64,000 bases of DNA, taken from contig JBOEFW010000016.1 in NCBI GenBank assembly GCA_050633105.1, positions 62,001 through 126,000 of the forward strand, written 5' to 3'. Each line of letters begins with the position of its first letter. The stretch's first letter is position 1. The stretch is from Aureispira sp050633105 (lineage in GTDB: Bacteria; Bacteroidota; Bacteroidia; Chitinophagales; Saprospiraceae). Below the pieces are notes generated by a model that saw nothing but the letters and a program-made list of their open reading frames with translations, did no database searches and was not told where the DNA came from. The position numbers were made by a program, and so were the translations under genes. Shown here in pieces: positions 1-6,827 of the stretch.

Positions 1-275
1 CACAGACTGTGTATGCTATCTTGCTCCCATAAAATTTTCCGCTCGACTACAGCAAAATCATGTCGTTCAGAATCGGGCAGCCAAAAAATCAACAGCTCTC
101 CTTTTTTATTCGTCAACTCTACGGTCTTTTCTACCACATAGTCGTTAAGACTAACGTCATAAGTGTCGTACGAAATCGTCATTTTTAGCCCTTCCTCTAA
201 TTGATAAGTACAAGAACCGCTGTTTCCACAAGAGTTTATTAGTAGTAGGAATAGGAGCCATAGCATTCTATTCAC
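1..275 (-). CDS. Small lipoprotein, 3' end outside window
   Basis: The frame is open from a start near 275 to the window edge, so the C-terminus is missing. The N-terminus is a short lipoprotein signal: a hydrophobic run WLLFLLLINSC ending in a Cys lipobox, then GNSGSCTYQLEEG. I prefer the GTG at 275-273 because it adds MNR before the hydrophobic stretch, giving the usual positive charge; the ATG at 266 is in the same frame. The mature part is hydrophilic (YDTYDVSLNDYVVEKTVEL) with no family I recognise. It lies 22 bases after the stop of the upstream gene on the same strand, so the two are probably co-transcribed. Confidence 0.7.
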   Translation of the reverse strand, partial: MNRMLWLLFLLLINSCGNSGSCTYQLEEGLKMTISYDTYDVSLNDYVVEKTVELTNKKGELLIFWLPDSERHDFAVVERKILWEQDSIHSL

Positions 276-297
276 AATTGTTATCTTTTTAAGTCCA

Positions 298-831
298 TTA
301 AGGCTTAACAGAAAGAATTTTTCTAGCCGTTTGGTCGATCGTGGCATAAAAATGATCCATCCCTCGTTCGTGTATCATCCCAAAATAATTCTTCTTCCAA
401 TGATTGACATCTTTAATTCGTTCCCTCTTTAGACAACTTAATAGCAATTCTATTTTATCACCATGCTTATAAGGTACAATCTGTACACCGTATTCGCCGA
501 GAACGATTCTATAATATTCTATTAGCTCTTCTTTATCAAAAGCCTTCACAAATTTCTTTTTTAGGTGTTCATTATACACTTTAGCAAAGTCCTCCAATAG
601 AGAATCCACTAAGCAGAGATCAACAGCATCCTTGTCTAAGGTTTGTCCTGTTCTAAAATACATTGCCCAATTTTCTGTTGTTTCCGTTTGCATAATCGCA
701 TAACACTTCATAGAAATCAAACAAGGTTCTGTTGGTCTTATAACAGGGTTCACCTTCCAACTTTCTAAGAAAAGAACGCTTATGAGTGCCAAGAAACTAC
801 CTTTCAAAAACTGTCTTTTCTTCTTATGCAT
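298..831 (-). CDS. Hypothetical exported or membrane-anchored protein
   Basis: 177 residues, family not recognised. A basic start (MHKKKRQFLKG) followed by a hydrophobic stretch (SFLALISVLFLES) looks like a signal peptide or uncleaved anchor; there is no lipobox Cys. The remainder is soluble and mixed alpha/beta with several Cys (CLISMKCYAIM, CLVDSLL, LLSCLKRER). It sits 22 bases upstream of a lipoprotein gene on the same strand, which suggests a two-gene envelope unit. The function is unknown; the reading frame itself is credible from codon use, a coherent signal segment and the operon arrangement. Confidence 0.65.
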   Translation of the reverse strand: MHKKKRQFLKGSFLALISVLFLESWKVNPVIRPTEPCLISMKCYAIMQTETTENWAMYFRTGQTLDKDAVDLCLVDSLLEDFAKVYNEHLKKKFVKAFDKEELIEYYRIVLGEYGVQIVPYKHGDKIELLLSCLKRERIKDVNHWKKNYFGMIHERGMDHFYATIDQTARKILSVKP

Positions 832-968
832 AATAATTAAGGGCTATTTATCCTCTAGAAATAGTTATTTGTCACTCCATGCCGAACAATATCTTAAACT
901 ACCTCTCGAATGGAATGCACTAAAGTTCGCTGCTCCGCTCAAAGCGTTTTATCCTTCTACTATTTTTT

Positions 969-1970
969 CTACATTAGAATGCTTGGTTTCAAAAGCAAGG
1001 CCGCCTGCTCCAACAAGGTAGCCTTTTCTTCTAAACTTCTCTCCAAGGGCAGTTGTGCCAAACCAATCAAACGACGCATGACCTCTACGCCTGCGATTTG
1101 TTTTGCTAAGGACACATCTAAAACCCCCGAATAGGCCGCAAACACCTCTTGCAATTGTTGAAGTTCTCCAGTAATTAATAAAACATGGGCGGCCATTACT
1201 CCTATATCAAATTCGGCAAAGCCTCTACAACTAAACTCTGGATCTAATAAAAACACCTCTTCTCCTCGTTGCATCCAACTACCAGGATAATAATCGCCAT
1301 GTATCAAGACCTCTCCTAAAGCAAGGTATCGTTTCCCTAGTGTCTCAATCGTCTTCTTTAAGGGGGCATTTTGCTTATAAGGACGAGCCAACGCCTCTAA
1401 TCCTACTTGAATGGTATCCAAGGAAAATCCATTGTCTTCTAAAAATGGCAAGACAAAGATGTGTTGATGATTTAAAGCCTTTAATTCCGTATTAGCAGGA
1501 TAAGTCTTGGAAACAGGTGTGGTATGAATGCCCTGCGCCAATTGAGTGAGTTGGTGGATAAGGGGGACTGGAATTGCTCGTTTTTGGTACAACAAGGTCA
1601 AATCCTCTCCCGCTCCTAAATCTTCTAATAAAAGCAAATGATGGAGTTCAGAATAGGCAATTATGCTTGGTACATAAGCCAACACGTTCGATGGTTTTAC
1701 TTCGCCTTTTGTCTGCACAAGCGTTTTATAAAACGCATGCTCGACCCCAATTCGTTCTATAGGAGCAGGAATATCTTGGTATTTTTGTACAAACGGCCTA
1801 GACTGCTTGGCAATTACACTTCTTTTGTTGGTGGTTACTCGAAGAACAACATTCATATTCCCTTCCCCAGGTGTTGTTACAGATAACACCTGCTCTTCTT
1901 CTGACAAAAAATTGATCGCTTTTAAAAACGCTTCCAACACAGGCAGAGCGACATGTTTATCTATATTCAT
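969..1970 (-). CDS. Methylthioribose kinase-like phosphotransferase (APH fold)
   Basis: 333 residues. It has the protein-kinase-like fold of the APH/choline-kinase superfamily: a likely ATP-binding Lys in VIAKQSRPFV (K55), a catalytic loop IHGDYYPGSW (H224, D226) and the metal-binding DPEF (243-246) followed by FAEFDIG. The pairing of HGD...GS with DPEF...G..FDIG is the pattern of 5-methylthioribose kinase MtnK, as is the KQSRPFVQKY segment. MtnK phosphorylates methylthioribose in methionine salvage and is usually near 400 residues, so this is a short relative and the substrate is inferred. Its ATG follows the stop of the nucleoside hydrolase gene with no gap, implying coupled translation. 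A generic sugar or aminoglycoside-type kinase is the alternative. Confidence 0.7.
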   Translation of the reverse strand: MNIDKHVALPVLEAFLKAINFLSEEEQVLSVTTPGEGNMNVVLRVTTNKRSVIAKQSRPFVQKYQDIPAPIERIGVEHAFYKTLVQTKGEVKPSNVLAYVPSIIAYSELHHLLLLEDLGAGEDLTLLYQKRAIPVPLIHQLTQLAQGIHTTPVSKTYPANTELKALNHQHIFVLPFLEDNGFSLDTIQVGLEALARPYKQNAPLKKTIETLGKRYLALGEVLIHGDYYPGSWMQRGEEVFLLDPEFSCRGFAEFDIGVMAAHVLLITGELQQLQEVFAAYSGVLDVSLAKQIAGVEVMRRLIGLAQLPLERSLEEKATLLEQAALLLKPSILM

Positions 1971-2900
1971 CTACTCTTTATTAATAAGACTGGTAAAGTG
2001 TGCCCAGTAATCTTTTTTCATAGCTTCTACCTCAATAGCAGTATGGATTGTAATGGGTCGTGGTGTATTTTCTTCTGGTGTTTGATAGGTGTTTTGAGTA
2101 GAAAGAGTCGGCTTTGCAAGTGCTTCAATAAGTGCTACATCCCACATCGTCCAATACATTTTACTAGGATCCGTCGTCGTCCACCAACGCTCATAAGCCT
2201 CCCATCGATCCAACAATAAATCGGCAAAAGGTCCTTTACCTTGAAGATTGGCAACCACCTCTTCCTTAGAAAATTGCAAGTACAAACTAGTTGTCGCCGT
2301 CATAATACTTAGGTCAAGATCTTTCTTATTCAATAGATAGTTGACTGCAAGGGTATCATTTCCTGAATTGAATTCTTTTTTGTTGTAACTGTTCGTAATT
2401 GGGTTGTGCCAAAAGCCCAAGTAGTGTACTTTGATATTAGGGACAATAGTTGTGTCTTGCAAGATGGCAGAGGCGACATTGGTACAAGAACCCAAAATTA
2501 CTAAATGCAAAGGATTTTCAGGAGTATATTTTTTGGCCTGTTGTACGATAAAATCAGAAGCGGGAGAAGTTTTAGCAACGGATTGACTTAAGGGCTCTTT
2601 GCTCCCTATTAACAAAGGCAGGTCCTTCACCTGTAGCAATTTCATAACTTGCTCATTCAATACTTGGCTTTCCTGTGCCGTATTCGCTGAGGCCAACGGA
2701 GACGTATGAAACTGAGCAGCAGTCACCCCAATTAACTCTAATTCTGGTGCGTTCACGGCTCTTGCAAGAGCAAAAATATCATCAATTTCATTAGCCGTAT
2801 CGGCATCTATAATCAGTGGAACAGGCAACTTTGCACTGGGCGCACAGCTTGTCAGTCCAATGCCCAATGAGATCAAAACAGAGAGAATTCTATAAAGCAC
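1971..2900 (-). CDS. Inosine-uridine preferring nucleoside hydrolase family lipoprotein
   Basis: 309 residues. A lipoprotein signal peptide ends at LTSC (C19), so the enzyme should be tethered to the outside of the inner membrane or to the outer membrane. The core begins with IIDADTANEIDDIFALA (about 30-46), the Asp cluster that binds calcium and ribose in IUNH-family N-ribohydrolases; the NEI insert departs from the usual DTDxGxDD. The middle segment ILGSCTNVA and the late Asp in MWDVALIEAL (second metal-binding Asp region) also fit. These enzymes split nucleosides into base and ribose. The stop codon directly abuts the start of an MtnK-like kinase, suggesting that the released sugar is phosphorylated, although the two proteins would be in different compartments. 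Exact substrate unknown. Confidence 0.85.
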   Translation of the reverse strand: MLYRILSVLISLGIGLTSCAPSAKLPVPLIIDADTANEIDDIFALARAVNAPELELIGVTAAQFHTSPLASANTAQESQVLNEQVMKLLQVKDLPLLIGSKEPLSQSVAKTSPASDFIVQQAKKYTPENPLHLVILGSCTNVASAILQDTTIVPNIKVHYLGFWHNPITNSYNKKEFNSGNDTLAVNYLLNKKDLDLSIMTATTSLYLQFSKEEVVANLQGKGPFADLLLDRWEAYERWWTTTDPSKMYWTMWDVALIEALAKPTLSTQNTYQTPEENTPRPITIHTAIEVEAMKKDYWAHFTSLINKE

Positions 2901-3320
2901 TTTAATTTGATTGTGTTTTTGTGAAGAACTTAATTAAGAAGTAATATACTACAATTCATAGCTTGTTGTCTATTCAAAAAGTAGTTTTTCTTTTATTGAT
3001 ACGCTAGAAGTGTTAAGTAATTTTTAGTTCTCACTTGAATTAGAACTTGCCAGCCCTTCTTAAAAAAGAGGGCCTATTCCTAGAAGCCAATATAAATCAA
3101 TTGCACGAAGCGCACTCTTTATCAAACAACAAAATGATGCTAATAAGCTACTTTTGAAAGGAGGAAATGCTACTATTTATCCCTATATTGTTGGTTGATT
3201 TCAAAAGACTCTATTCAACAAAGACATTTTGTTCCAATAGGGTACTTCCTACAATAAATAATGGGTGCGTCTATTCTAGATGTTCCTCCTCTTAAATAGA
3301 TTACCTTTACAAAAAATACT
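2901..3320. other. Gene-free interval
   Basis: 420 bases between divergent genes. No convincing coding frame on either strand. It must hold the promoters for the nucleoside hydrolase operon (minus) and the small gene at 3321 (plus), but no clear TTTG / TAnnTTTG pair was found by eye. A short GC-containing run near 3050-3080 has no good hairpin partner. Confidence 0.5.
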
Positions 3321-3542
3321 ATGAAATTGAACCTACTGTCTTGTGACGCTCCAAAACCAGATAAAAGAGCTATTTCTAAATGTCTAGTAGAATATGCTGG
3401 TGTAGACCATTTATTGGCCAATGAATTGACTCATATCCTCTTAGAAGGGGATCTTATTGATATTGAAGTAGAGGATAACAATTCCAATTCGGCCTTAAGA
3501 GCTTTACGAAAAGTAAGTATTGACTACGAAATTGTAGAATAG
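3321..3542 (+). CDS. Mini protein resembling the L7/L12 C-terminal domain
   Basis: 73 residues from an ATG. The order of segments (DKRAISKCLVEYAGV, then LLANELTHILLEGDLIDIEV, then ALRALRKVSIDYEIVE) follows the helix-helix-strand-helix-strand layout and hydrophobic spacing of the C-terminal domain of ribosomal protein L7/L12, ending in the typical L+..I.YE-V strand. This is a structural analogy seen by eye, not a proven homology. The protein lacks the N-terminal dimerisation region and hinge, so it is not the ribosomal stalk protein. Free-standing domains of this shape occur in Bacteroidota with no agreed function. It stands alone, with a weak CTCC/GGAG hairpin just after the stop. Confidence 0.6.
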   Translation: MKLNLLSCDAPKPDKRAISKCLVEYAGVDHLLANELTHILLEGDLIDIEVEDNNSNSALRALRKVSIDYEIVE

Positions 3543-4464
3543 TCCTCCTTAACAGGAGTTATAGTTATAAAATTGCTGCTCTACTGTTACGTTTACTTCA
3601 GGGCTACTTCTAGTAATGAATTTCTTTATAATGGAATAGACCACCACAACAGCTATACTAGTTTCTTGAATGACCTCAATTTTATAAGAGAACAGTTTTT
3701 GCTTCCTTTATTAATTCATGTAATCTGCTTCATAACTTTGAAGTAGGTCTTTTAGTTGTAAACTAAATCACACGTTTTTCATGCCTCAAAGGTAGAAAAA
3801 ATTATACATTCCCATGTCCATTCTCTCTACAACCCAATCACTAAACCTCTAACAATCATATAATTAAAAAAAACAAAAGACTACGGCCAAATGAGACTAC
3901 TTCTCAACTATAAATAAGCTTGGCTAGTATTTTAAGTAGTCACTAAACCACTCCACAGTAACATAATTTATTGATACTCCTTCTATCAAAACAGAAGGAA
4001 TTTAAATCAATTAAATATACATTACGTCTGAATAAACCTCATAATCAGTCTAGCAATATAATTCTTTCAAGAATTATTATTTTTGTGTATATTCGTGCAT
4101 ATATTACTTTCATGATTTCAAAAGATCATTCTAGTAACATATATATGTTGATCGATCATTTTGTCTCGACATTCTATCCAATGCTGTATAACAAACCTTA
4201 AATGCTTTTCGCACGATATGCATTAAAGATTTGTTGTCCTCTAATTCCGTTGAAGAAGTCTATCCCAAATTACAAAAAATCTAAAAAAGAATTATTGGAG
4301 TGACTATCTCGTTTTACCAAAGTAGCATATAGCATTTTCACAAAAAAATACATTTATTTTATATTAATTCCCCAAGTGGTTTTCTACAACAAAGCGCATT
4401 GAGTTTCCCCTCATGTGGGTGTTGGTAGTAATCATTTATAAAAAAATTTAAAACAAAAAATATC
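3543..4464. other. Long AT-rich gene-poor interval
   Basis: About 920 bases, very AT-rich. A 76-codon open frame at 3971-4201 starts with TTG and encodes a low-complexity Ile/Lys-rich peptide, which I do not accept as a gene. A TATTTTTG sequence near 4078 could be a -7 box without a visible -33 partner. No repeat, tRNA or strong hairpin was recognised; a small RNA cannot be excluded. Confidence 0.5.
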
Positions 4465-5181
4465 ATGACCTATTTAAGAGGTGAAATTACGAAGGTAAGT
4501 ACTGTAAAGGAGAAAGATATACGCTTCATATTTGATACTTTATACAAAGATTATTATGATGGTGTTACTTATGAAGGGTATTTCAGAGATCACTTTAAAG
4601 AAAAAGAGTATGTTATTCTACTAAAGACGGAGGAAGGTATAATTAAAGGATTTTCATTACAACAAGTTCTTCAAATTGATATTGAGGGGCAAGAAGTAGC
4701 CATTTTGTGGGCAGGTGATATATTGGTGCACCCTGATTATTGGGGTAAGAACGAATACCGATTGAAACTATCAGAATTATGCTTGCAATTGCACAAAGAA
4801 TATCATCCTCAAAAATTAGTCTATCGACTATCTACTCCCAAAGGCTATAAGACGTATAGAGTCGTTCCGAATCTATTTCGCAAGTTTTACCCATCACCTG
4901 ATTATAACTTCTATCCTGAATTTGAAAGTAAGGTAATTGATAAAATTCTTTCAAAAAAGTACCCTCCAGAAATTTATGACAAGGAGAGAAAATTATTGGT
5001 GGTAAATGATGAAGATCATCGTTTAGCTGCAGGTTTTGCTCAAGTCACAGAAGAAAAATTAAAAGATCCACTTATTAGGTGTTTCTATGAAAATAACCCA
5101 GACTATGCTCGTGGAAACGAAATTCCAGTGATCGCGCCTATTTTTCCTGAAAACATTAAAGAACAAAAGCATTTTTTCTAA
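4465..5181 (+). CDS. Unknown protein, possible GNAT-fold acyltransferase
   Basis: 238 residues. The first 150 resemble a GNAT fold: an N-terminal strand and helix (VSTVKEKDIRFIFDTLYKDYY), paired strands (YVILLKTEEGIIKGFSLQQVLQI), then ILWAGDILVHPDYWGKNEYRLKLSELCLQL, where a strand ending in VHPDYWGK precedes a helix much as in the acetyl-CoA loop of GNAT enzymes. The usual Q/RxxGxG/A is not exact, so this is tentative. The C-terminus (about 150-238) is rich in Tyr and Pro and unfamiliar. The gene lies 66 bases upstream of an acyl-CoA dehydrogenase and shares its terminator, so the two may act on one acyl substrate. Function otherwise unknown. Confidence 0.55.
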   Translation: MTYLRGEITKVSTVKEKDIRFIFDTLYKDYYDGVTYEGYFRDHFKEKEYVILLKTEEGIIKGFSLQQVLQIDIEGQEVAILWAGDILVHPDYWGKNEYRLKLSELCLQLHKEYHPQKLVYRLSTPKGYKTYRVVPNLFRKFYPSPDYNFYPEFESKVIDKILSKKYPPEIYDKERKLLVVNDEDHRLAAGFAQVTEEKLKDPLIRCFYENNPDYARGNEIPVIAPIFPENIKEQKHFF

Positions 5182-5247
5182 AAAGCTTTTTGTTTAATGA
5201 AAAACTAATTGGGATTTTCCACCAATTACCTTGTAAATAAATTTAAG

Positions 5248-6483
5248 ATGAGTGACAATAGTTTACTTTCCCCCTTTATCTTGCCTGAACAAGAAAAGAT
5301 TAGCATACCTAATAGTCTTAAAAATAGCACTCTCCTAGCAACTGATTATTACAATTTAGATGCATTATTGGAGGATAAGCATTTGGAAACACGAACAATG
5401 GTACGAGCTTGGGTGGAACGTGAAGTACTTCCAATTATAGAAGATTATACTGAAAAAGCTGAAACACCTACCCACCTTTATAAAAGCTTGGCTAAGATTG
5501 GCGCATTAGGGACCAATCTTCCCACTAAATATGGCTGTGGTGGGCAAGACGAAATTACTTATGGCATTTATTCACAGGAGTTAGAACGAGGCGATTCAGC
5601 CATTCGCTCTATGGCCTCTGTTCAGAGCTCTTTGGTAATGTATCCTATTTATCGTTTTGGTTCTGAGGAGCAAAAAGAATACTATCTCCCCAAGTTAGCA
5701 AGTGCTGAGTTTATTGGTTGTTTTGGTTTAACAGAACCCAATCATGGCTCTAATCCATTGGGAATGCTTACTAATATTGTTGATGATGGAGATGCCTATA
5801 TTTTAAATGGTTCTAAAATGTGGATTACCAATGCTCCAATAGCAGATATAGCGTTGGTATGGGCCAAAGATGAAAATGGAAAGATCAGGGGCATCATTGT
5901 TGAAAAAGGTATGAAAGGATTTTCAGCACCTAAAATAGGCGGAAAATTATCTTTTCGTGCTTCCATCACAGGCGAGCTAATCTTTGAGGATGTTCGAGTG
6001 CCAAAAGAGAACATTCTACCTAACGTAAAAGGCATGAAAGGCCCACTTTCTTGTTTGTCCAAAGCAAGATTTGGTATTTTTTGGGGGATGATAGGGGTAG
6101 CTATCGATTGTTATGAAGCGGCATTGCAATACTCTATTAAAAACCCTTCCATTGGTGCATCTCAACTAGTTCAAAAGAAATTGGCAGAGATGATTACTGA
6201 AATTACAAAGGCTCAACTACTCTCTTGGCGACTAGGTACCTTGGCCAATAAGGGTAAAGTGAAACCTGCCCAAATTTCTATGGCAAAACGAAACAATGTT
6301 CAAACTGCTATGAAAGTCAGTAGAGCTGCTTGCCAAATACTTGGGCCAGCAGGTATGACCAGTGCTTACCCTATTATGCGCCATTTAATGAATTTAGAAT
6401 CTGTTGTTACTTATGAAGGTACACATGACATTCATTTGTTGATTACAGGAATGGACGTGACAGGCTACAATGCTTTTAAGTAA
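5248..6483 (+). CDS. Acyl-CoA dehydrogenase, glutaryl-CoA dehydrogenase-like
   Basis: 411 residues from the ATG at 5248; a TTG at 5209 in the same frame would add 13 unlikely residues. It is an FAD-dependent acyl-CoA dehydrogenase. FGLTEPNHGSNP (substrate/FAD site), KMWITNAPIADIALVWAKDENGKIRG, KGMKGFSAPKI and CLSKARFGIFWGM match the glutaryl-CoA dehydrogenase branch closely, and the catalytic Glu is in TYEGTHDIH near the C-terminus. Two departures stand out: NHGSNP where the glutaryl enzyme has NHGSDP, and LGPAGM where LGGNGI is usual. The substrate may therefore not be glutaryl-CoA. Location downstream of a possible acyltransferase supports a small dedicated pathway. A hairpin and T-run follow. 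Confidence 0.82.
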   Translation: MSDNSLLSPFILPEQEKISIPNSLKNSTLLATDYYNLDALLEDKHLETRTMVRAWVEREVLPIIEDYTEKAETPTHLYKSLAKIGALGTNLPTKYGCGGQDEITYGIYSQELERGDSAIRSMASVQSSLVMYPIYRFGSEEQKEYYLPKLASAEFIGCFGLTEPNHGSNPLGMLTNIVDDGDAYILNGSKMWITNAPIADIALVWAKDENGKIRGIIVEKGMKGFSAPKIGGKLSFRASITGELIFEDVRVPKENILPNVKGMKGPLSCLSKARFGIFWGMIGVAIDCYEAALQYSIKNPSIGASQLVQKKLAEMITEITKAQLLSWRLGTLANKGKVKPAQISMAKRNNVQTAMKVSRAACQILGPAGMTSAYPIMRHLMNLESVVTYEGTHDIHLLITGMDVTGYNAFK

Positions 6484-6520
6484 GTACGGAGGCATAAATA
6501 GCCGCATACTATAGTTTTCT

Positions 6521-6570
6521 AGAAGAAAGAAAGAGCGGAAGTAATCTTTTTCTTTCTTCTGTTATTTTTT
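6521..6570 (+). terminator. Rho-independent-like terminator after the acyl-CoA dehydrogenase
   Basis: A purine-rich left arm starting AGAAGAAAGAAAGA pairs with TCTTTCTTTCTTCT-like sequence ending at 6560, followed by GTTATTTTTT. The stem is AT-rich with an imperfect inner part. Confidence 0.6.
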
Positions 6571-6827
6571 AATGTTCCCTTATTTTTGCCCTAGTACGTA
6601 GGTGAAAAGAAGTAAACGCGTGATAAAAAATAGGCTATTATTTTCTAGTCCTGTGTTGAAAAACAAAGGCATAGTTATTTATAGAAATGCCATCGAGAAT
6701 AGAAAAACTTAGCGGATAACAGCCATACTTGGCGGCATAAAGTTCTTTAGAACTAGGTACAAAACACCTTTAAATGCCTCCTTTTATGGCTGTTATAGTT
6801 CCTAAAACTCCCGTTTCCACCAAAGCT
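6571..6827. other. Intergenic between convergent genes
   Basis: No gene. TATTTTTG at 6581-6588 matches the Bacteroidota -7 box on the plus strand but nothing is encoded downstream. On the minus strand GGCAT...ATGCC (about 6669-6692) followed by TTTGTTTTT could be a distal terminator for the penicillin-binding protein gene. Confidence 0.3.

Noticed and set aside
3971..4201. 76-codon open frame on the plus strand
   Set aside because: TTG start, Ile/Lys/Ser-rich low-complexity product in very AT-rich DNA, no leader or partner gene.
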